A DNA stretch of 64,000 bases from Turritopsis dohrnii (taxonomy: Eukaryota > Cnidaria > Hydrozoa > Anthoathecata > Oceaniidae): assembly GCA_027922465.2 (NCBI GenBank), contig BQMF02000001.1:1860001-1924000 (forward strand), given 5' to 3'. Within the stretch, counting starts at the first letter, position 1; each line of letters begins with the position of its first letter. The position numbers and the translations under genes were made by a program. This document shows, in pieces, positions 33,221 through 45,200 of the stretch. The notes under the pieces were generated by a model. It saw only the letters and a list, made by a program, of their open reading frames with translations. It was not told the origin of the DNA and made no database searches.

Positions 33221-36200
33221 ATGTTGTCTTTTCACATATTTTTTTCGCTGCTGTATACTTCTTGCTATTTTGCACAAGATGCAAATATTGTCAGCAATGA
33301 GATTTTGATTCCATCTGTTGATGAAAACGACGACTTTGCTGGCAACTTTGTGGAACAACGATTTCCCAATACACAAGGTTAGTGCAATTTAAACATAACT
33401 TGTTCTGAAGTAAGTCAGACTTAATTAAGTTCACTCATGTTTTATCTGCTCTATATTAGTAACATGCAAACATATTACCTCACAGGTTACATAGAACAAA
33501 ATCTTTGCAATAGACCTTTCCCGAATTTCTGTTTAAACACCGTGTTATAGCCTAGCCTCTAAGTTTCGCCTCTTTTTCAAACTCTTAATTACTTCTAATT
33601 ATTCCACTGGGGAACTGAAAGAACGAGGAACTATTACTTACTGAAAACATTATGAAATTAGAAAAACAATAAAACACATAGAAACGAGGCCAAACTTGAT
33701 AACTAAGCATTAACTCGTTATTTTAACAGAAATTCGGGAAAGGTGTATTGATTTTTTACACAAGAAAAACAAATAATACTAAAACAGCCTGAAATCGTTA
33801 TTACTGTTTACATCTTGTTTACATCTTGTTTATATAAAATGTAAAATGTTTACAAGACAAGTATTTATTTGTTTATTTACTAATGTTTACCCAGGATAAC
33901 CTCTTCAGTTCCGTAAGGTACTGTTTTCAAGGAGTGTCTCCCGAACATGAAGCGAGCACTCACCACAAGGCTACCAGTACAAACAGTTTTATGATAAATA
34001 AGATATCTAGGACTATATATTCGTCCACACCTTCCAGTGGACATCATCATAGACATTATTCATAAGAGAAAATGACTTTATTCATTTTACAACTTGAGAA
34101 ATTTAGTTAAAAATACAGACCTATCATCACATCCTTTGGTATAAGCATAGACTGTATTACTCACGTGTAAATCCATTTTCTAGAATTTATTTTTGCGTTC
34201 TTTTAAATGATTGTTGATAGGGTTGACCATTATTTATATATTACGAATGTGGGAAACACATTTCATAGTCGCGTCGTCATTTCGTATCATGTTTGTTATG
34301 AGAAATCCGATCGGTATATCGTCTCACGAGATTGCAGGGATGCAGCTCTTAAGGAAAGCCTTCATCTCAACGCTTTTGTTTCTTTTCAACCAATCAATTG
34401 GCGTACTCAGAGAATATGTATCAGACAATCATAAGAGCTTATACGGATCGCTCGGACGATCCGTCCGTAATTTTTTGACTTGTTGATTGGCTTATGAATT
34501 TTGTGTTTGCAGCGACTTCGATTGTTTGAAGTTTTCCTTAAATAATTCGTCAATTTTCACATGTCGTACAAAGTATTTTTGTTTCATAGCAACTCAATGA
34601 AACCTCTTCTCCATATTTAGAGTACCCAAGTTTCGTTATTCGACCCCAAACAGCACTTGTCGATACTGGAGAAACTATTGTTATTGATTGTGTCGCGACA
34701 GGAAATCCGTTGCCAGAAATAACATGGCAAAGAAACATCATTGGTTTCATTAATACCCTTCCCAATAATAGCTTGATTATTCAGAATGCTTCAATGGAAG
34801 ATTCTGGAAGATACTCCTGTATTGCTGACAATGGTCTTGGTCAAATCTATACTCAGTTCAACGTTTTGGTGAAAGGTGAATTTCTGGGCCTTATCTCATA
34901 AAGTTGTAACGTTGTATAAAACAACATGTGGAGGAGACCAACAGAAAACATCAATAGCTTGTATCTCCTTCTTTAGTGCACGGTGGTTTAAGCAGCTGGT
35001 CATCTTGGAGTGATTGCAGTGTAGACTGTGGGAAGGGAAACGAATTTAGGTACCGCTATTGTAACAATCCCCCTCCAAGAAACGGGGGAAATAATTGTAA
35101 CAGTACATTAAAAGAAGGTAGAAGGTGTGAAGGTGAACGCTGTAATGGTAAGTTTATTTTCAGACTTTATGAGAAACGTTTTATTTTATTCAATACAGTG
35201 TTATAAATATGAATTCAGAAAAATACGTTCAGTATTAATAAAAAGTACTAACTTTTATTAAAGTTCTACCTTCTTCTTCGTCTTTTTCACTTACAGTGGA
35301 TGGTGGTTTTGGGGAATGGTCCGAGTGGATAGATTGCTCAAAGAAATGCGGAGGAGGGAGAACATATCGCTTTCGAGCGTGCAATTCTCCAATGCCTCTT
35401 GGAAACGGAAAACCGTGTAATCCTGAAGAATCTATAGAATCCAAATTTTGCAACTTACAGCAGTGTGGTGGTAAGTCCAATTTTCAGTAATGTAAGGAGG
35501 ATTCATCTTTCCATCCAGATCAAATTATTTATTGAAAATTCTTTGCGTCTCCGAGAATCACGTTCAAACATCAAACATCACATTCGTTTGCAAACTCATA
35601 ACTTCAATTCTTTCAAATATGTAGTTCCTCATGACGTCAGAGAGGTGTTAGGTATGTTAAGGGGCAAGGTTAACGGAATCGAGTTTTTTGATGCTGGTTT
35701 GATGGTAAATCTTGATAACGTGTATGGAAAATTATACATCAATGCAATCTTGGAGAATCTTTTACCTGAGTTGACCTCTAGTCTACAAACTGTACCAGTC
35801 ATCTATGCGCCCATATACTGGGGCGTCATGAAAGTAAATGATTCAGTAAATGGATTTATGGTGTCTGGTGGTACATTTGAATTTAATTCTCAAGTATGTT
35901 AATTTTCCTTTCAAGAATCCAATTGGACGATGAAATGATTATATGACACTTCCCCGAGGACACTGGATATTTGCTATCCCGGACAGTAACCCGACGGGAC
36001 ATTTCCCCGACCAGAAATTCGCTCGATGACCAATAACAAGAGGAGGGTTAGGGTTAGGGTTATCGGTCGTCGGGGAAATGTACGGGGAAGTGTCAGTTGT
36101 CCTCGTTCAAATTTCCATCTGGCTACTGTCCTGATACTACTGAAATGTTATTTCTAGGTTCAATTCAGCACAGGAGAACAACTTCAGATTTTTGCAATTG

Positions 36201-39200
36201 TTGATTACATCGATGGAAGCAATGTTCCGCTGTTTGAAATGAAACTTTCTGGATCGTTACCTACAGTTGGTTCGAATGTCGTAGTTACTGTAGCTGATTA
36301 CAGCGAGCAGTAAGAGATTTTATGCATGTCCTGTAACAATATATATAACATATGTCTTCTTGATGGAATGATGAACACCTGACTGCTGTTCTAGGGTTAT
36401 ATCAACAAGAAACGACAGAAATTATGGGCAAGCCTTCCACATTATAACCATTGATGATGTGGAAATCGATTCTTATATAAATTACACTATCAAATATTCT
36501 GCCTATGAAAGGACGCGTCCGCCTGTACATATATACGATGTACAGAAGTTTCAAACATCAACTGGTGACAATAAATTACGTGCATCGTCAGTTGTGGGGA
36601 TTACTGGTAAATTTCAGGGTTTTTTCCCAGTGAGAAAATTTGTTGAAAAATCACTGTGATTGAGTGCATTTCTGTAGAAGTATACACACAATTTCAATAA
36701 AACTGTTCTTCATCGCAGTGACGTTTTGACGAATCTGCCCACTGGGTTGTTGCTTTTCTGTAGTATGAGAATGAAACACTTCTTTTGTATTTGGTTTAAA
36801 TCTTTAGAGTCTCATGATTGTCCTGTTGGTTTTAAGCCTAATGGATTTTTTTGCCAAGGTAACTGTTTTGATAACAATTTAATATCTTTTAGTTTTTTGA
36901 CATATGAATCATCATATAGATCGTAGTAGCCACTTTGACTACTTCAACGTAATCATCGTAAACATCTGCTCAAAGACTCGCTTGAAGGTGGTTATTTTGA
37001 CCGACTGTAAAGTGAACACTTTAAAGGTCGTCAAGAATTACCACGTTATGGTAGTCATAATACGTTCAGGGATTGATGTGCGCTCGAGGATTTATGCACG
37101 CTTAGACATTGATGTGCGGTTCCTTTTGGCTGGGAAACCAACAGGGTTTTTCTGCTATCATTATTATTAATTTTTATTTAACCAGGACCACAGTTTACTG
37201 GGCTTTGAAAACAATACATTAATTAGATATAAAAAACGAAGTGAAATGAACGGTGGCATAACGGTAGCGTGTTCGGCTGGCACACCGGAGGTACCGGGTT
37301 CGAGTCCGCCACTGGTGGAACACTAGAAGCCGCCAATAGGGAAAATTGACGTTAATAGGGGTCTGCGATACAGGTGATGGGGAGACATAAAATTCAAAAC
37401 TACATACCGTCGTCATACAAGAACAAAGGAAATCACCCATCTAAGGTGGCCGGTATGACTCGAGAAAGTTCGTCATTTTATTTGTTCGACTATCTATGGT
37501 CGTCAAATTTACAGGGTTTTCAAAGTCATTTCAACTCGCGAAACTCGTTAAGGTCGTAGCAATGACTCAGGAAAGGATGTCGTGAGAGGCACTGTAAAAT
37601 TACTACCTTTTAGTCGTCAATTTGAATCAGTTACATTCCTCAGTGTATATCACAAGACAGGATATCCCATACAGTTAATCTAACAAGATCCGATCATTAA
37701 AGTTTGTGGTCAAAACTTTGTTATTTACGTCTGTAATAAACGAGCAAAACTGTTGTTATTGCCTCGTTCTTTCAAACGCAAATAACAGACTTTTAACCAT
37801 AACGATAGCATGATCGCATCTTGTTAGCTTAACACACTCGGATATCCATATATTTCGTTTTCTTGAGAAATTACCACAAAAAGTCAACATAATGGTTTTG
37901 TTAATTATGATTTTATTTCTTAGATGAGAACGAATGTATGCAAAACGCATGCTCGCAAATCTGCATAAACACATTTGGAAGTTATCTGTGTCAATGCAAG
38001 TCAGGCTACGAGATCAGCAGTAATGATCTAGATTGTGAAGGTGTGTCCACTTCGATCCCAAATCACCGGCAATTTTTCGTAATGTTCGTAAACCAATTCG
38101 GTCAGTAAAGCAAGTTGACCTGATCAATTTGGTCTAACGTAGCAACGCGAGCCTACTTCGTTTAGACCGAGTTGTCAACGAGTTTAAAAGTTGATATGGT
38201 TAAGGACAAAGTTGCTAAACCAAGTTGGACTCTTTGTAACGGCCAAAGCAAGTTGACTTTGAGTTCTACCTGGTTGAAAATCCTAGTTGTTTTACGACAG
38301 TAATAAATGACTGACATTGTTTAGTCGGTATCTTGAGTTCTTCTTAGTTTCCAAGAATCAGGTATTTTTCTCAAGGGACAATCTAAAATAAAATCCACAA
38401 ACATGAGGCTTATTTTCGCTTCATATGAATGAACCCTGCTAAGCGGTGTTCTGTCCTAACAATGCTTGGAGATGATTTATCTATTGAAATGTTGTAGCAA
38501 GGAAGCATTGTTCCGCAATTAAGTGCCTTGTCATCTTTGTTTTGGATTCATAGTTAATGATTTGATATGTTTATAGATTTGAATGAATGCGAAATCGGTC
38601 TTCACAGCTGTGGCATTGATGAAATTTGCATCAATAATAATGGCAGTTATAGTTGTGTAAGCAGTAAATGTATTGCAGGTTATGTTCGAAATAACATCAC
38701 AGGTCTTTGCGATGGTAAGAGTTTAAAAATATTGTTTCGGGCATACATCTTGATAATGAAAAGAATTACCAGAAGCTTTAAACATTACTAACTCAGAAAT
38801 TGACAAGTTTTACAGACGGTAATTCTATTCATAATCACGTTTCAGAGTTATTCTTGGTTTGTATCCCCATACTTTTTCTATAAACTGGTTCCTCCCCAAT
38901 GGTTAAAAATCATCTAAAGTCACTGCGATAAAGAGCAATTTTTATTGAAATCGTGTATATATTTCTATAGAACTGCACTCCTTCGCAGTGATTTTTCGAC
39001 TTCGTTGTTGTACATGCTTTTAGTATGTAAAAAAGTTGTTGAGAGTTGTTAAAATAGTTGTTTTTTCTTCTTCGAGTTTCTTCGAGTTTCTTCGAGATTT
39101 GTTGATGTTTGATGTTGATGTTGCTTGTTTACAGATATCAATGAGTGTTTGGGTGCAGAGATATGCAAGACAGGACAGCTTTGCAAAAACACAGTTGGAA

Positions 39201-42200
39201 GTTTTGAATGCTTCTATCCTGATTGCGGGCTAGGATACTTTCGAAATGAAACATCTGGTAGATGTGATGACTACGATGAGTGTTTGAATGGCGTTTATTG
39301 CGGACTGGAACAGAAGTGCGTAAACCTACCTGGATCATACGTCTGTGAATACCTCCCATGCGATATTGGTTATGAACGAAATTCTACTGGTCAATGTGCA
39401 GGTGAAAAGTTTTGTTTTCGTTTCATCAAAAACGATGGATTGGCAAAAGCAGAATAGCTAAGGGTTTTGAAATTTCAGATCATACTACAGTCGCCCCCCG
39501 CTAACTCGACCTCTCGCTATCTCGACACCCGCCTAACTCGACATAATTCCTTCGGTCCCGCCAGATTCGACGTTTTTGAATGGAAATTTCCCCCACTATC
39601 TCGACATTTCTAACTCGACAACCGCCTATCTCGATGTAAATATTTTGGTCCTTTGACAAAAAAACTCGAAATTTTCAAAATTTTAATTGTTGTTATTTTC
39701 TTAATTATCGTTCTGAGCTCATGTTTTGTCACCGTCAATCAAACATTTAGGAGGTGGGGAAGGGATGCAGGTGGAATGTACACTTCACTTCGTTGAAAAA
39801 GCAGGATATATAAATATTCTTAGACAGCATAATCAGGCAATCAATGAACTTTAAGTTTTGGAAACTTGTTATATGATAACAATATATTCCAAATTAAGAA
39901 ATATATTAGTGTTTTTCTTATTTAATTCTTCTAGGTGCTGTCCGAACCTAATAAAAGCAAAATATTGGGGTGGTAGGGGCGATGGACAAAAATATAACAT
40001 CCCCCGCTCGACCCCCGCCTAACTCGAAATTTTTCCCGGTCCCCCTGCGATGTCGAGTTAGCGGGAGCGGGGGTATTGTTAACTTTCTTGTCTATTAAGG
40101 AACATGAATGAAAGGGAACATCATATGTTTATTAAACATAATAGAATTTGTAAAACAATGGACGGTAAAGCCGTCAAAGAGTCATTGCGACGAAGAGCAT
40201 TTTTATTATAATAGTGTGTATATTTCCTTAGAAAATACACTCCTTCGCTAAGATCTTTCAACGAAAGAAATACTCGCCGAAACCCGACCCATTGAGCTTA
40301 GCCTCGATTGAGTGAAAACCTCAATTTATAAAGTTAGTTGTTATTTCACATTTTGATTGAAGAAAATACGCATGCAGAACTTATTAAGCACTTCAGTCTC
40401 AACAGCTACAGTAGACTCTCTCTAACTCGAACCTCAAAGGGGAAAACGAAAACGTTCGAATTATGGAGAGTTCGAGTTATAGAGAGTGATATTGTAAAGT
40501 TTTAGCTTGAAGGGACCTACTGATTCAGCTCGAATTAAGGAGAGTTCGAGTATTGGAAAGTCGAAGTATAGAGAGTCCACTGTATAACAGTAATGCCTTA
40601 GTAAAGTCTGAAAGGTGCGTAAATAAGCGCTCGGTAGGTAATCCAGATCAGTCGGAATGATTAGATAAACATTTCTGTGAGATTGAAGGAAAATAGTAAC
40701 TTTAAACTTAATGTCTTATGAGATTAAATCGACTCGGGAGTGTTTTAATGAAAGAATGTCTAAAATGACACAGTATGTTATAGAGGTTTTTTTAAGAGCA
40801 TGATTAAGTCTGGAAAGGTTTTGAACAGTTTAATGAAGCACTTATGACGGGAAGAAAAGATACAAATCCATTTCCTTTCCACCAGTTGAAAAGCCGCAGT
40901 TCTTTTTAAAATCAAAAACATTGACTTCATCTCGTAAAAAAATCCATTCCATCTAGACATCAACGAATGTACTACTAGACGTGCAAATTGTTCACCTGAG
41001 GAGATGTGTAAAAACCTACCGGGATCTTATAAGTGCGACTTGCTGCCATGTCTGCTGGGCTTTCAGAGAAATTCTGAAAAGAAATGTGAAGGTGAGCTTG
41101 CAAAGTTTTAAATTTTTCTAAAAGATTCTAAAAATGAAGACCAAAATTCTAAAATGCTCTTGGTTCTTATACCTTGTAGATATTGATGAATGCAAGCTTG
41201 ATCCTTCACCATGTGGTATCATGGAAGATTGTGAAAATGAAATCGGAAGTTTCTACTGCTATCCCATGTGCGAACAAGGATTTACATTAAACAAATTTCT
41301 AGCTATTTGTGAAGGTCAGTTACATTGTAAAATATTAAAAACAAAATATTTTTCTTGACAAAAAAACCTAATAACTATGTTCTTCTTCATGACAGATATA
41401 AATGAATGTTTAAACGAAAATGTGTGTCCGAACAATACCATTTGCTTAAATGCACCTGGTGTATACAGCTGCCTTCCAGGTATTAAAGAGGAAAGTTCAA
41501 AGTTAATTGTAAAACCCACCTTGACAATCAAATCAGCAATCAGCGCGATAAAGGTTACTTCATCTCCAGTGAACTTTCAGTCTTCATCGCTAAGGAAAGT
41601 AGAACAAATATTGACGGCTACATCTAAACTGGCAACTGCCACTAGTTTTAGTACTAAAGGAAATACTATTGGTTTAGTTCCAGTTTCTCGATACACACAT
41701 GAATCTATACATATAACCAAATTTATACAACCAACATCTATCTATATTTCTTTGAATACAATGTCCGAACCCAGTACCGTTTCGGGAACACAGCGTACAA
41801 CAGAGGAAGCAACTAAAGTAACAGCCGACTTTGAAACCACTTCTGAACCGTTTCAAACCACAACCATCTCCAGAGACACTACACAACCCACTACAGAAGA
41901 AACAACTAAAGTAATATCCCAATTGGAAACCACTTCTGAACCGCTTCAAATCACTACTGTCTCCAGAGACACTAAAACACCCACCACAGAAGAAACAACT
42001 AAAGAAACAGCCGCCTTGGAAACCACTTCTGAACCGCTTCAAACCACTTCTGTCTCCAGAGACACTAAAAAACCCACCACAGAAGAAACAACTAAAGTAA
42101 TATCCCAATTGGAAACCACTTCTGAACTGCTTCAAACTACCACTGCCGCCAAAATTACTACACAACCCACTACAGAAGAAGTAACTAAAGAAACAGCCAG

Positions 42201-45200
42201 CTTGGAAACCACTTCTCAACCGCTTCAAACTACCACTGTCTCTAGGGAAACTAAAAAACCCACCACAGAAGAAACAACTAAAGTAATATCCCAATTGGAA
42301 ACCACTTCTGAACCGTTTCAAACAATAACTGTCTCCAGAGACACTACACAACCCACTACAGAAGAAGTGACTAAAGAAACAACCAGCTTGGAAACCACTT
42401 CTGAACCGCTTCAAACCACTACTGTCTCCAGAGACACTACAAAACCCACCACAGAAGAAACAACTAAAGTAATATCCCAATTGGAAACCACTTCTGAACC
42501 GTTTCAAACAATAACTGTCTCCAGAGACACTACACAACCCACTACAGAAGAAACAACTAAAGCTATATCCCAATTTGAAACCACTTCTGAACTGCTTCAA
42601 AGTACCACTGTCGCCGAAATCACTACACAACCCACTACAGAAGAAATGACTAAAGAAACAGCCAGCTTGGAAACCACATCTGAACCGTTTCAAACTACCA
42701 CTGCCGCCAAAGACACTACACAACCCTCTACAGAAGAAGTAACTAAAGACACAACCAGCTTGGAAACCACTTCTGAACCGCTTCAAACCACTACTGTCTC
42801 TAGGGAAACTAAAAAACCCTCCACAGAAGAAACAACTAAAGTAATATCCCAATTGGAAACCACTTCTGAACCGTTTCAAACCACAACTGTCTCCAGAGAC
42901 AATACACAACCCACTACAGAAGAAACAACTAAAGTAATATTCCAATTGGAAACCACTTCTGAACCGTTTCAAGCCACTACTGTCCTCAGAGACACTACAC
43001 AACCGACTACAGAAGAAAAAACTAAAGTTATATCCCAATTTGAAACCACTTCTGAACCGTTTCAAACCACAACTGTCTCCAGAGACACTACACAACCCAC
43101 TACAGAAGAAGTGACTAAAGAAACAACCAGCTTGGAAACCACTTCTGAACCGCTTCAAACCACTACTGTCTCTAGGGAAACTAAAAAACCCTCCACAGAA
43201 GAAACAACTAAAGTAATATCCCAATTGGAAACCACTTCTGAACCGTTTCAAACCACAACTGTCTCCAGAGACAATACACAACCCACTACAGAAGAAACAA
43301 CTAAAGTAATATTCCAATTGGAAACCACTTCTGAACCGTTTCAAGCCACTACTGTCCTCAGAGACACTACACAACCGACTACAGAAGAAAAAACTAAAGT
43401 TATATCCCAATTTGAAACCACTTCTGAACCACTTCAAACTACCACTGTCGCCACAGACACTACACAACCCACTACAGAAGAAGTGACTAAAGAAACAACC
43501 AGCTTGGAAACCACTTCTGAACCGCTTCAAACCACTACTGTCTCCAGAGACACTACAAAACCCACCACAGAAGAAACAACTAAAGTAATATCCCAATTGG
43601 AAACCACTTCTGAACCGTTTCAAACCACAACTGTCTCAAGAGACACTACACAACCCACTACAGAAGAAGTGACTAAAGAAACAACCAGCTTGGAAACCAC
43701 TTCTGAACCGCTTCAAACCACTACTGTCTCCAGAGACACTACAAAACCCACCACAGAAGAAACAACTAAAGTAATATCCCAATTGGAAACCACTTCTGAA
43801 CCGTTTCAAACCACAACTGTCTCCAGAGACACTACACAACCCACTACAGAAGAAACAACTAAAGTAATATCCCAATTGGAAACCACTTCTGAACCGCTTC
43901 AAGCCACTACTGTCTCCAGAGGCATTACACAACCCACTACAGAAGAAACAACTAAAGTTATATCCCAATTTGAAACCACTTCTGAACCGCTTCAAACTAC
44001 CACTGTCGCCGAAGACAATACACAACCTACTACAGAAGAAGTGACTAAAGAAACAGCCAGCTTGGAAACCACTTCTGAACCGCTTCAAACCACTACCGTC
44101 TCCAAAGACACCACACAACTCACTACAGAAGAAACCACACCAGCAGTCGCCACAACTTCCATATTTCAGTGCGAAAAGGGATATCGTTTAGATGGAAATG
44201 GCACATGTGTAGGTATGGAGATAAGATAAAAACACCTTAGATTTTGTAGTTTTATCTTTTTCATCAATACTTAAATTTCTGTCTTAGACATCGACGAATG
44301 TTTAGAATCTTCTCCATGCCAGCAGTTTTGCTCTAATCTAGCTGGAACCTTTGAATGCAGCTGCAAACTTGGTTATATGTTGCAAGTTGATGGATCAACC
44401 TGCCAAGGTATTATTTTGGATAGCAATGTCGGGTGAAAATAATTCCTTAAGAAAAATTACTTATTTTGTTAATTTTTCAAGATTTCAATGAATGTGAATA
44501 CTTCGAATCGATCTGCGGTGAAGAGGATTGTGTTAATCTAAAAGGGAGTTTTCAGTGTATGAAGCCGTGTAAGAAAGGCTTTAAAAGATCGGCTAGTCAT
44601 CAATGCACAGGTTTGAATTTTTTTCATTAACTAGATTTAAGATTACAAGTGTTGACGTGTTTCATCTTCAAACTCTCAAAATTCATCTCTGATGCGCTTT
44701 GCAAGCTGTGTTAGGAGGCATTGATTGGCTGGCCATTGATCTTTACGTACCTCCAAAAGTAAACTATCTAGTTGCAAGTCGCCTGGCAAAAGAACAAATC
44801 ATTACAGATGGATGCCAAAGGATTCCTCGTTGCTAAACAGTGATCATTGTTTCTCTAGATATTGACGAGTGTGCAACTGGAACGCATTCATGTCATCAAA
44901 CGAATCATGTTTGCTTGAATACCTATGGTGGTTATCGGTGTGTATGTCGAAGAGGATATAAAATGAAGCTGCCTGAGAGAATATGCATAGGTAAGCAGTG
45001 TTTCCTACAAAAGTAATGAGTGAGAGAAGAAATCACGGAAAGATATTTCCGTTTGCACTGCGAAGGAGTGCATTTCTATAGAAATATACACTCTATTTCA
45101 ATAACAATGCTCTTCATCAAAGTGACTTTCTGACGATTTTGCCCACTGGGTACGGTCTCATTGCAGTCCATTAACCGTAAAGTTTAATGATTGTATCAGT

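Noticed and set aside
37246..37320. Functional tRNA gene
   Set aside because: The boxes fit, but the anticodon loop has eight bases and the T stem mispairs, so I list it as a SINE or pseudogene.
41674..43623. Antisense ORF of 649 codons (and 160 codons at 43636-44118)
   Set aside because: It lies opposite the 93-bp repeat array. A period divisible by three keeps the reverse frame open, and the product is a monotonous Phe/Cys/Gly/Ser repeat without splice or start context.
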